Source: JAWKIW01 sp046331175
GTDB taxonomy: Bacteria; Actinomycetota; Acidimicrobiia; Acidimicrobiales; Acidimicrobilacustridaceae
Assembly: GCA_046331175.1 (NCBI GenBank)
Contig: JAXLRI010000009.1
Coordinates: 1 to 64,000 of the forward strand
Length of the DNA stretch: 64,000 bases
Reading direction: 5' to 3'
The notes under the pieces were generated by a model. The model saw only the letters and a list, made by a program, of their open reading frames with translations. It was not told the origin of the DNA and did not search any database. Below, one piece after another: positions 8,200-14,969 of this stretch; within the stretch, counting starts at the first letter, position 1, and each line of letters opens with the position of its first letter. The translations under genes and the position numbers were made by a program.

Positions 8200-9197
8200 G
8201 CGGGCACGTCCACGGGTGCAGGTCGGTCGGTGCCGGCGGTGAGGGTCAGGAAGACGTCGTCGAGGGTGGCCTCGCGACGCTGGATGTCCACCGGGTCGAG
8301 GCCGGCGGCGTCGAGGGCGCGCAGGACGTGGAGAGGTCGCACGTCCTCGGCCAGGGGGATCGTGACGACCCGGAGGTCGCGATCGATGGTGGGTGCGCCG
8401 GCGGTCAGGGGGGCGGCGGCGGCCACGACGGCGTCGAGGTCGGCGTCGTCGGTGGTGGTGACGTCGACGCGGGCCTCGCCGATGCGGGCCTTCAGCTCGC
8501 CGGGCGTGCCGTGGGCGATGGCGCGGCCGTGGTCGAGCACGACGATGTCGTCGGCCAGCCGATCGGCCTCGTCCAGGTACTGCGTCGTGAGGATGACGGT
8601 GGTGCCTTCGTGCACCAGGCCTCGCAGCACGTCCCACAGCTCGCCCCGGCTGCGGGGGTCGAGGCCGGTGGTCGGCTCGTCGAGGAACAGCACCGACGGC
8701 GCCACGACCATGGCGGCGGCGAGGTCGAGCCGGCGCCGCATGCCGCCGGAGTAGGTGCGGGCGAGGCGATCGGCGTCGTCGGCGAGGCCCAACTCGCCCA
8801 GGAGCTCGTCGGCCCGCCGGCGAGCCTCGGCGCGCGACAGGTGGTAGAGCCGGCCGACCATCTCGAGGTTGGCCCGACCGCTGAGCAGGCCGTCCACGGT
8901 GGCCTGCTGGGCGGCCACGCCGATGCGCTCCTGCACGCCGCGAGGATCAGCCTCGACGTCGAGCCCGGCCACGACCGCCCGACCCTCGGTGGGTCGGGAC
9001 AGCGTGGTCAGGATGCGCAGGGCTGTGGTCTTGCCCGCACCGTTGTGCCCCAGCAGCCCGAGGACCGTCCCCGCAGGCACGGCCAGGTCGAGGCCGCGCA
9101 GGGCCCACAGGTCGTCGTACCGCTTGCCGAGGCCCTCGGCCAGGACGCCGAGCTCGGCGCCCGCTCCCCTCATCTGGGCTGTCCGTTCGTCGTACAT
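8196..9197 (-). CDS. ABC transporter ATP-binding protein, DrrA type
   Basis: From ATG 9197 the product has 333 residues. Walker A GHNGAGKT is at about 50-57, a Q-loop lies in V-A-A-Q-Q-A-T, the signature is Y-S-G-G-M-R-R-R, and Walker B is LFLDEPTTGLD. The C-terminal extension with E-A-T-L-D-D-V-F-L-T-L-T-A is the DrrA family regulatory tail. It energises export by the adjacent permease. A second start, ATG 9173 (MRGAGAEL), would remove eight residues. The 9197 start lies inside an inverted repeat shared with the divergent TetR gene and gives the same first three residues (MYD) as that regulator. If 9197 is used, translation starts within or right after the operator. Confidence 0.93.
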   Translation of the reverse strand: MYDERTAQMRGAGAELGVLAEGLGKRYDDLWALRGLDLAVPAGTVLGLLGHNGAGKTTALRILTTLSRPTEGRAVVAGLDVEADPRGVQERIGVAAQQATVDGLLSGRANLEMVGRLYHLSRAEARRRADELLGELGLADDADRLARTYSGGMRRRLDLAAAMVVAPSVLFLDEPTTGLDPRSRGELWDVLRGLVHEGTTVILTTQYLDEADRLADDIVVLDHGRAIAHGTPGELKARIGEARVDVTTTDDADLDAVVAAAAPLTAGAPTIDRDLRVVTIPLAEDVRPLHVLRALDAAGLDPVDIQRREATLDDVFLTLTAGTDRPAPVDVPA

Positions 9198-9230
9198 GGT
9201 ACGTCCAGTCTTAGCAGTACCATGTACGAC
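9189..9230. promoter_or_regulatory. Perfect inverted repeat, TetR operator between transporter and regulator
   Basis: Arms of 14 bp (GTCGTACATGGTAC at 9189-9202 and its exact complement at 9217-9230) flank a 14-bp spacer. Each arm holds its own half-palindrome, GTAC-N3-GTAC. The repeat spans both the 9197 and 9222 start codons, so a bound repressor would block both genes. The assignment to the adjacent TetR gene is inferred from position. Confidence 0.8.
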
Positions 9231-10199
9231 ATGGCAAGGGCCAAGCGCGACGCCGAACCACCGACCGGCCGAGGAGGCCGCCGCGGCACCCCCGCCGACG
9301 GCGGCGTCGAGCGGTGGGTGGGCAAGGTGGAGGACGCCCTCGCCCAGCAGGCCGCCCGGCACGAGGAGGCCGCCGCCCGCGTCGCCAAGCAGGCCGAGCG
9401 CCACCAGAAGCTGGCCGAGCAGGTCGCCCGGCGCGGGGCCAGCCTCGACCGCCTCGCCGAGCAGCTGCGCGGCCTCGAGGTGTGGACGCGCCAGCGCCCG
9501 TCGCCCCGACGCCCCCGGTTCCAGCGCGACGACATCGCCGCCGCCGCCGTCCGCATCGCCGACGAGGAGGGCTTCGACGCCCTGTCCATGCGCCACCTCG
9601 CCGAGGAGCTCGGCGCCGGGACGATGACGCTCTACCACTACGTGAAGAACAAGGACGAGCTGCTCGCCCTCACCATGGACCACGTCATGGCCGAGATCGT
9701 GATCGCCGACGACGCCCTCCCCACGGACTGGCGGGATGCGCTCGCCGCCATCGCCCGGAGCAGCCGGGACGCCCTGCTGCGCCACCCCTGGTGCCTCGAC
9801 ATCACCGACGACCCACCGGTGGGCCCCAACGGGGTCCGGCACTTCGACCAGACGATGCGCGCCGTCGCCGACCTGCCCGTCGACCTGGCGACGAAGGTCG
9901 ACGTCGCCTCGGTCATCGACGAGTACGTCTTCGGCTACTGCCTGCAGCAGCGCAACAACCTCAGCGACGGACCCGAGCCGCCCTCCGGGCTGCTCCGCTA
10001 CATCGGCGACCTCGTGGCCACCGGCGAGTACCCCGAGCTGACCCGACTCGCCGACGAGCTCGGCGTGGACGGTGCCTGGGAGGCCATCGCCGCAGCGCAG
10101 CGCGACGACGGGCGCTTCGAGCGGAACCTCACCCGGGTGCTCGACGGCATCGAGGCGAGCCTCCCGAAGCCACGCAAGCGCTCGCCTCGCCCGCACTGA
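9222..10199 (+). CDS. TetR family repressor with N-terminal coiled coil
   Basis: The DNA-binding domain sits unusually far in, at about residues 100-150: R-D-D-I-A-A-A-A-V-R-I, then A-E-E-L-G-A-G-T-M-T-L-Y-H-Y-V, the recognition helix. The C-terminal half is the TetR_C type ligand pocket and dimer interface, seen in drug-responsive members. In front lies an added segment of about 95 residues: a Gly/Arg-rich tail and a heptad-rich coiled coil (about 30-90, with alternating A-E-Q-A-A-R-H patterns), which could give higher-order assembly. ATG 9222 and ATG 9231 are both possible. It faces the ABC exporter genes and very likely represses them and itself through the repeat at 9189-9230. Confidence 0.9.
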   Translation: MYDMARAKRDAEPPTGRGGRRGTPADGGVERWVGKVEDALAQQAARHEEAAARVAKQAERHQKLAEQVARRGASLDRLAEQLRGLEVWTRQRPSPRRPRFQRDDIAAAAVRIADEEGFDALSMRHLAEELGAGTMTLYHYVKNKDELLALTMDHVMAEIVIADDALPTDWRDALAAIARSSRDALLRHPWCLDITDDPPVGPNGVRHFDQTMRAVADLPVDLATKVDVASVIDEYVFGYCLQQRNNLSDGPEPPSGLLRYIGDLVATGEYPELTRLADELGVDGAWEAIAAAQRDDGRFERNLTRVLDGIEASLPKPRKRSPRPH

Positions 10200-10233
10200 C
10201 GGTCGTTCGCCGACCCCGCGATCAGCCCAGGCC

Positions 10234-10239
10234 TAGGCT
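10234..10239 (+). promoter_or_regulatory. -10 element TAGGCT, probable leaderless promoter
   Basis: TAGGCT ends 6 nt before ATG 10246, the spacing of a -10 box whose transcript begins at the start codon. It supports the small gene that follows, which has no ribosome site. Confidence 0.5.
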
Positions 10240-10245
10240 CCCGCC

Positions 10246-10419
10246 ATGCCGGCACCCAAGAAGGACAAGGACGCGTTCCGCCAATCGCTCGACGTGGCGT
10301 GGGATCTGGCCGCTGACGCCCAGCAACGCCTCGGCGACGGCTCGACCGCCGCGGACGTCGCGGCCGTGGCGCAGGCGTGGGCCGCGATCGCGCAGGCGAC
10401 CAAGGCCGTCCTCCACTAG
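10246..10419 (+). CDS. 57-residue helical protein, unknown
   Basis: This short gene encodes a Lys-rich N-terminus (MPAPKKDKD) followed by a single Ala/Gln-rich helical stretch with W-D-L-A-A-D-A-Q-Q and a second helix A-A-V-A-Q-A-W-A-A-I-A-Q-A. Evidence for coding is a -10 box at leaderless distance, high GC3, amphipathic periodicity and a stop just before a convergent gene. It could be a helical-hairpin protein; no family is recognised. The neighbours do not suggest a role. Confidence 0.6.
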   Translation: MPAPKKDKDAFRQSLDVAWDLAADAQQRLGDGSTAADVAAVAQAWAAIAQATKAVLH

Positions 10420-10422
10420 CGA

Positions 10423-10695
10423 TCAGCCCCCGGCGTCGACGCAGTCTCGGCACGCCCCCGACGACGTCTGCAGCGAGCGTGGCAACGAGAGCTGGCAGCT
10501 CGGGCAGGTGAAGCGCTCCGGGACCGACGTACCGCTCGCCGACCGACCATCGCCCGACCGACCGGCGCAGGTCGCACACACCGGCAAGTTGGCCAGCTCC
10601 TCGGGCGTTGCCTCACGGGGCGGCATGTCGTCGTAGAAGTGGTCGCAGTCCTCGACGTGGAGCATGCGCCCCGAGGTGAACCGATACGTCGCCAT
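10423..10695 (-). CDS. Small zinc-ribbon-like protein
   Basis: This 90-residue protein starts at ATG 10695 after GGGAGGGG. The N-terminal part (Y-R-F-T-S-G-R-M-L-H-V-E-D-C, then D-H-F-Y-D-D-M-P) looks like a compact beta domain. It carries three CxxC motifs: CATC at about 40-43, CPSC in the middle and CRDC near the end, consistent with one or two zinc sites. It has no catalytic motif, so a nucleic-acid- or protein-binding role is most likely. It converges on the 57-residue gene with 3 bp between the stops. Confidence 0.7.
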   Translation of the reverse strand: MATYRFTSGRMLHVEDCDHFYDDMPPREATPEELANLPVCATCAGRSGDGRSASGTSVPERFTCPSCQLSLPRSLQTSSGACRDCVDAGG

Positions 10696-10830
10696 GAGGT
10701 GCCCCTCCCGCCGTCTGCGATCGCTGGCGGCACCGTAGCCGCGGGCTCGCGGCGGGGCTGGCCGCCGGGCGAGACGACGCCTCGTCCCTCGGCGACCGTC
10801 CCACGGCGGGGTCGACCCGACGCAGGACGC

Positions 10831-11028
10831 GTGGTGCGCCCGACCCCGACCGAGGTGCGCCACTACTGGCGTGGTGCGCGTCGCCCGTTCCTCAACCTCT
10901 CCGACCTCGACGCCGACGCGCTCGAGGACGTCGAGGGCTACGAGCACCGGCCCTTCGAGCGCTACGTCGAGGTCCAGCTGTGGAGCGACGCCCCCGTCGC
11001 CGAGTGGCTGTCTCCCGACGACCGCTGA
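10831..11028 (+). CDS. Small acidic protein, unknown
   Basis: From GTG 10831 (or GTG 10834) the frame encodes 65 residues. A basic beginning (T-E-V-R-H-Y-W-R-G-A-R-R) leads to a strongly acidic middle (L-S-D-L-D-A-D-A-L-E-D-V) and an aromatic strand (E-R-Y-V-E-V-Q-L-W). The charge pattern and Trp/Tyr content are unlike the Arg/Pro-rich shadow frames nearby, which supports coding. The longer frame back to 10639 is antisense to the zinc-ribbon gene and is not used. No family is recognised. Confidence 0.5.
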   Translation: MVRPTPTEVRHYWRGARRPFLNLSDLDADALEDVEGYEHRPFERYVEVQLWSDAPVAEWLSPDDR

Positions 11029-11055
11029 ACCCGACGAGCCGCCCGCGGGTACGGG

Positions 11056-12003
11056 TCAACCGCCCAGGTCGAAGGTGCCGAGGAACGGGCCCGGCGCGGG
11101 CAGGTCGGCGAGGGACACCACCGCTGAGGGATCCTCCGACCACACCACCGGGCTGAGCCAGGAGTCGATCGGCCGACCGACCTCGCTGTCGGGCAACCAG
11201 ATCTGGCGATCGAGGTGCTGGCCGCCGGTGGTCGGTTCGATCAGGCGGGCACCGTCGGCGAAGTAGATCATCGTCATGACCAGGCGATCCCCGTCGGTGT
11301 CGTTGGGATCGGCCCCGTGGAAGGTCCAGCCCTGGTGGAAGGTCACGTCGCCCGCCGCCGCCTCCGACGTGTCGATCGGCAGGTCGCTCCAGCGCTGGTG
11401 GCGGAAGATCTTCTGCTCGGACTCCTCGCTGATGTCGAGCTCGCGACCGAGGTCGATGCGGTGGCTGCCGACGGCGAAGGCCAGCGGTCCCTGCTCGGAC
11501 GGCACGTCGTGCAGCGGGATCCACGCGGTGACGACCCGGTCGGTGTCGAGGGGCCAGTAGTACTGGTCGCAGTGCCATGGCGTGCGACCGCCGTGGGCCT
11601 CCTTCACCAGGGCCTGGTCGTGGTACAGCCGCACCGCCGGCACCCCGAGCAGCGCGGCCGCGGCCGACCCCAGCGTGCGCGAGAACACCAGCGGGCGGAT
11701 GTCCGCGATCCGCTGCCACAGGTTCATCTCCTGCACGAACGCCCGGCTGTAGACGGAGCGCCGCTCCATGGGCACCTGGTGCTGGGCGCTCTGCTCGGCC
11801 GCCTCGGCCACGATGCTGGCGAAGCCGTCGATCGTCGCCGGGTCGAGGATGCCGCGCAGCCGCACGAACCCATCGCGGTCGAAGGCGGTGACGTCGTCGG
11901 CGTCGACCGCGAGGTCGCGGTGGAGGTCCCGCTCGACCTCGGGAGCGAGCCGCCCCGCGGTGCCCGCGGTGCCGTCGGTCGACTGCGTCCGCCGCGCTTC
12001 CAC
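11056..12003 (-). CDS. Phytanoyl-CoA dioxygenase (PhyH) family Fe(II)/2-oxoglutarate oxygenase
   Basis: This 315-residue protein has a PhyH domain: F-x-R-D-G-F-V-R-L-R-G near residue 40, then W-H-C-D-Q-Y-Y-W, which supplies His and Asp of the 2-His-1-carboxylate iron site. Further on, F-H-Q-G-W-T-F-H-G-A-D-P-N supplies the distal His, and an Arg follows in D-R-L-V-M-T-M for 2-oxoglutarate. The family hydroxylates or halogenates small molecules, often acyl chains or natural products; the substrate is open. GTG 12003 is preceded by TAGGGT 7 nt upstream, the leaderless promoter layout. It stands next to the NAD-kinase-like operon on the same strand with a 32-bp gap. Confidence 0.88.
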   Translation of the reverse strand: MEARRTQSTDGTAGTAGRLAPEVERDLHRDLAVDADDVTAFDRDGFVRLRGILDPATIDGFASIVAEAAEQSAQHQVPMERRSVYSRAFVQEMNLWQRIADIRPLVFSRTLGSAAAALLGVPAVRLYHDQALVKEAHGGRTPWHCDQYYWPLDTDRVVTAWIPLHDVPSEQGPLAFAVGSHRIDLGRELDISEESEQKIFRHQRWSDLPIDTSEAAAGDVTFHQGWTFHGADPNDTDGDRLVMTMIYFADGARLIEPTTGGQHLDRQIWLPDSEVGRPIDSWLSPVVWSEDPSAVVSLADLPAPGPFLGTFDLGG

Positions 12004-12035
12004 GGCGTCGACCCTAGGCAAGGAGCGGGCGACCG

Positions 12036-12929
12036 TCACCCGATCACGAGCTGCAGCCGGCGGGCGGCGGTGCGGATGGTGAGGCGCTGGCCCCAGGTGA
12101 GCGACAACGCGTCGGCCTCGATGCCGTCGCCGAAGCAGACCAGCTGGTCCGACTCGGCCAGCAGGGTGACGGCCTCGCCGTCGGCCACCGCGCCCTCGGT
12201 GAGCGTGGTGCCGGTGGCAGGCGACGGCCACGCCTCCCGCACGAACCAGCAGAGCGTCGGGTCGGTGGGCTCGGGGAGCAGCAGGTCGCTGTGGCGCTCC
12301 TGCCAAGCCGAGCGCAGCCAGCCGGTCGCCCCCGTCCCCGTGCCCACCAGGACGCCCGACGACGACTGCCGCTCCCGCCGACCGTCGGCGACCTCGAGCT
12401 GGTAGCGGGCCGACTGGTGCGAGGGGTGGCCGACGTAGACCTCGTTGAGGGCGCCGAGCACCTGGCCGTCGTCGGTGGTCGCCTCGACCATCGTGCGGGG
12501 CTGGACCCGGGGGCCCCGGGCCGCGGCCGCCAGGAGGTCGGCCACGGCCTGAGGCGGGTGGGGTACGAGGACGCCGGGGTTGCGACCGGGGTCGGGGTTG
12601 ATGCCGACGACCGGCTGGCCGTCGAGGTACTTGGCCACGTTGGCCACCAGACCGTCCTGGCCGACGACGACGATGACGTCCTCGGGGCCGAACACGAACC
12701 GGGCGAGGTCGCCCCGCTCGACCTCGGCCCGCCGCCACTCCGTGGGGACGGCCGCCGTGGCGGCCCGGGTGGCGGCGGCGAGGGCGTCGCGGGCGGCCTC
12801 GAGGTCGTCGAGGCTCCGGCCCCGCTGGTCGAGGAAGAACGCCGCCTGCTGCCGGGTGCCGTGCCTCGCCACCAGCTCGTCGTACTCGGACCGACGGTGG
12901 ACGAGGACGACCCTCGGCTGCAGGGTCAC
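12036..12929 (-). CDS. NAD kinase-like protein
   Basis: The 297-residue protein carries the ATP-NAD kinase fold. The diacylglycerol/NAD-kinase glycine motif is at 89-93 but reads V-G-Q-D-G instead of GGDG. NPDPGRNPG follows, N-E-V-Y-V-G (162-167) matches the NE motif that contacts NAD ribose, and S-S-G-V-L-V-G-T-G-T-G-A-T-G-W (190-204) matches the conserved GDG/TPTGS region. The changed first motif makes phosphotransfer uncertain; the protein may phosphorylate NAD, bind it as a sensor, or act on another nucleotide. Its GTG start overlaps the stop of the band-7 gene by 4 bp, so the two are made together. The divergent NrtR-type regulator supports an NAD link. Confidence 0.82.
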   Translation of the reverse strand: MTLQPRVVLVHRRSEYDELVARHGTRQQAAFFLDQRGRSLDDLEAARDALAAATRAATAAVPTEWRRAEVERGDLARFVFGPEDVIVVVGQDGLVANVAKYLDGQPVVGINPDPGRNPGVLVPHPPQAVADLLAAAARGPRVQPRTMVEATTDDGQVLGALNEVYVGHPSHQSARYQLEVADGRRERQSSSGVLVGTGTGATGWLRSAWQERHSDLLLPEPTDPTLCWFVREAWPSPATGTTLTEGAVADGEAVTLLAESDQLVCFGDGIEADALSLTWGQRLTIRTAARRLQLVIG

Positions 12930-13975
12930 GCCGCCTCCTCGGCTCGAGCGCCTGCGGCCGGATCGACGGGAGCGTCCGGGTTCGGGGCGGCGAAGCGGGC
13001 GAGGACCGGCGTGAGCAGGTCGGGGGTGATCGTGAGGTTGCCGATGTTCGGCAGGTTGCCGGCCAGCTCCTTGAGGGCGAGGCCGAGGAGGGTCGCCTGC
13101 TCGAGCTCGCGGTAGGCGGCCAGCTTGGCGGCCTCGGCGTCGGCCTCGGCCTCGCCCACCAAGCGGGTGGTCGTGGCAGTGGCGTCGGCGACGAGGCGTC
13201 GCTGCTCGACCACCGCCTCGGTGGCGATCTGGTCGGCGGCCGCCTTCTCGGTGGCGCGCCGCCGCTCGTTCTGGCCCCGCTGGGCGACCAGGTCCTCCTC
13301 GCGGCGGGCCAGCTCGATCTGGTTCTGCAGCTCGTTCTCGGCGATGGCCCGCTCCTTCTCCACGGCGAGGGCCCGTCGCTCGAAGGTGGCGCGATCGGCC
13401 TCCTGCTGGACGCGCTCGCGCGTGTCGGTCTGCAGCGCGCGCTCGAGCTCGGGGTCGGTGCGGATGGCGACCACTCGCACGTCGGTGACGGCCAGGCCGC
13501 GCTCGGCGAGGCGGACGTCGGCGGCCAGCGCCGCCGCCACCCGGTCGCGCACGGGGGCGATGCCGTGGGCGAGGGCGTCGGCCATGGCCATGCCGGCCAG
13601 CTGCTCGAGGGCGGGCTGCTGGGCCAGCTCGGTGAGCAGCCCGCCGAGGGCCTCCAACGGCGTGGCGTTCCACTGGCCGGTGTCGGGGGCGATGCCGAAG
13701 TCGATGCGGGTGGCGGCCAACGCCGGGTCGACGACCCGGAAGTTGACGGTGGCCTGCACGGTGACGTCCTGGAAGTCGGCGGTGCGGGCGTGGAAGAGGA
13801 GCGCCTGCTCGCGGTCGTCGAGGGGGATCTCGGCGAGGGCGGCGGTGGCCGGGCGGAACCAGAACGCCAGGCCGGCGCCGGCGTGCTTCACGCGCCCGTT
13901 GCGCTGGTGCTGGACGTAGGCGGTGGTGTCGGCCCGCAGGTGGTGGAAGAAGGGGTGCCGGGTGATGTCCGCCAT
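12926..13975 (-). CDS. Band 7 / SPFH domain protein
   Basis: This 349-residue protein has a band-7 domain (about 20-200: F-W-F-R-P-A-T-A-A-L-A-E-I-P, then D-V-T-V-Q-A-T-V-N-F-R-V, then D-V-R-V-V-A-I-R-T). A long charged coiled coil follows (about 195-290, rich in A-E-K-E-R-A-I-A-E-N), and then a tail with L-P-N-I-G-N-L-T-I-T-P-D-L-L. Unlike flotillins and stomatins it lacks an obvious N-terminal membrane anchor, so it may be peripheral or cytoplasmic. SPFH proteins build ring- or cage-like scaffolds. It is the first gene of the operon, and its coupling to a NAD-kinase-like protein is unusual. Confidence 0.88.
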   Translation of the reverse strand: MADITRHPFFHHLRADTTAYVQHQRNGRVKHAGAGLAFWFRPATAALAEIPLDDREQALLFHARTADFQDVTVQATVNFRVVDPALAATRIDFGIAPDTGQWNATPLEALGGLLTELAQQPALEQLAGMAMADALAHGIAPVRDRVAAALAADVRLAERGLAVTDVRVVAIRTDPELERALQTDTRERVQQEADRATFERRALAVEKERAIAENELQNQIELARREEDLVAQRGQNERRRATEKAAADQIATEAVVEQRRLVADATATTTRLVGEAEADAEAAKLAAYRELEQATLLGLALKELAGNLPNIGNLTITPDLLTPVLARFAAPNPDAPVDPAAGARAEEAA

Positions 13976-14021
13976 GATCGGACCTCCTGCTCGTCAGGTC
14001 ACTTCTCGTCGAGGTCTTTTC

Positions 14022-14069
14022 TCGTCAGTTCGACGATAACAACCTCTGGACTTGTCGTCAAGGTGACGA
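14022..14069. promoter_or_regulatory. Two TCGTC-N5-GACGA palindromes, probable operator of the NrtR-type regulator
   Basis: Site 1 is TCGTC-AGTTC-GACGA (14022-14036). Site 2 is TCGTCA-AGG-TGACGA (14055-14069). Their centres are 33 bp apart, about three helical turns. Further TCGTC half-sites lie at 13991 and 14006. Site 2 abuts a -10 box TACCCT (14071-14076) that stands 6 nt before GTG 14083, so a bound regulator would block its own promoter and probably that of the band-7 operon. Binding by the NrtR-like protein is inferred. Confidence 0.65.
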
Positions 14070-14082
14070 TTACCCTGCCCTC

Positions 14083-14802
14083 GTGGCCCCCGCTGCGTTC
14101 CCCGTCGCCGTCGACCTGGTCGTGCTGACCGTGGCCGACGAGCAGCTGCAGGTGCTGGTCATCGACCGGGGCATCGCGCCCCACAAGGGTCGCCTCGCCC
14201 TGCCGGGCGGGTTCGTGCTGGCCGACGAGGACCTCCTCGACGCCGCCGAGCGCGAGCTGGCCGAGGAGACCGGGCTCGTCGACCTCCGCGTCCACCTCGA
14301 GCAGCTCGGCACCTACGGCCGCCCCGACCGCGATCCGCGGGGACGGGTGATCACCGTCGCCCACCTCGCCCTCGTCCCGGAGGTGGGCGCCGTCACGGCC
14401 GGCTCTGACGCCGCCGCCGCCCGGTGGCTGCCGGTCGAGCCCTTGCTGGCCTCACCTCGCAGGCTGGCCTTCGACCACCACCAGATCCTCGTCGACGGCG
14501 TCGAACGGGCCCGGGCCAAGCTCGAGTACTCGCCACTGGCCACCGCCTTCTGCGCCGAGGCGTTCACCATCAACGAGCTGCGCCGGGTCTACGAGGCGGT
14601 GTGGGGCACCGAGCTCGACCCCCGCAACTTCCACCGCAAGGTCACCGGCACCCCCGGCTTCGTCGAGCCCACCGGCGACACCACCACCCGCCAGGGTGGC
14701 CGGCCCGCCCAGCTGTACCGCCAAGGCCACGCCGCCCTCCTCCACCCCGCCATGCTCCGCCCCGACCGAGGCGGCGACACCGGCCCGGCGAGAGGCCGCT
14801 GA
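14083..14802 (+). CDS. NrtR-type regulator: Nudix hydrolase fused to winged helix
   Basis: The 239-residue protein has an N-terminal Nudix domain with an intact Nudix box at 43-65 (G-x5-E-x7-R-E-x2-E-E-x-G-L). The C-terminal part (about 150-225: Y-S-P-L-A-T-A-F, F-T-I-N-E-L-R-R-V-Y-E-A-V, then N-F-H-R-K) is the winged helix typical of NrtR, the ADP-ribose-responsive regulator of NAD metabolism. In well-studied NrtR proteins the Nudix part senses rather than hydrolyses; here all box residues are present, so hydrolysis is possible. A TACCCT box 6 nt before GTG 14083 supports leaderless expression. Facing a band-7/NAD-kinase-like operon with shared palindromes, it most likely controls that operon and itself. 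Confidence 0.85.
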   Translation: MAPAAFPVAVDLVVLTVADEQLQVLVIDRGIAPHKGRLALPGGFVLADEDLLDAAERELAEETGLVDLRVHLEQLGTYGRPDRDPRGRVITVAHLALVPEVGAVTAGSDAAAARWLPVEPLLASPRRLAFDHHQILVDGVERARAKLEYSPLATAFCAEAFTINELRRVYEAVWGTELDPRNFHRKVTGTPGFVEPTGDTTTRQGGRPAQLYRQGHAALLHPAMLRPDRGGDTGPARGR

Positions 14803-14969
14803 CGTCCTCGAGGCTGGGCGCCCGATCCGCCGGCGCCGACGTCGTCCACTACCTTCGGGCCACCGGGACGGCGACACGGTAACCCTGACGGCGATCAGGT
14901 CAGCAGGCCCGGCCGGCGCGCGGCGAGCGGGCCGATCGATTCGCAGGACGAGCGAGAGGGCGGGAGACG

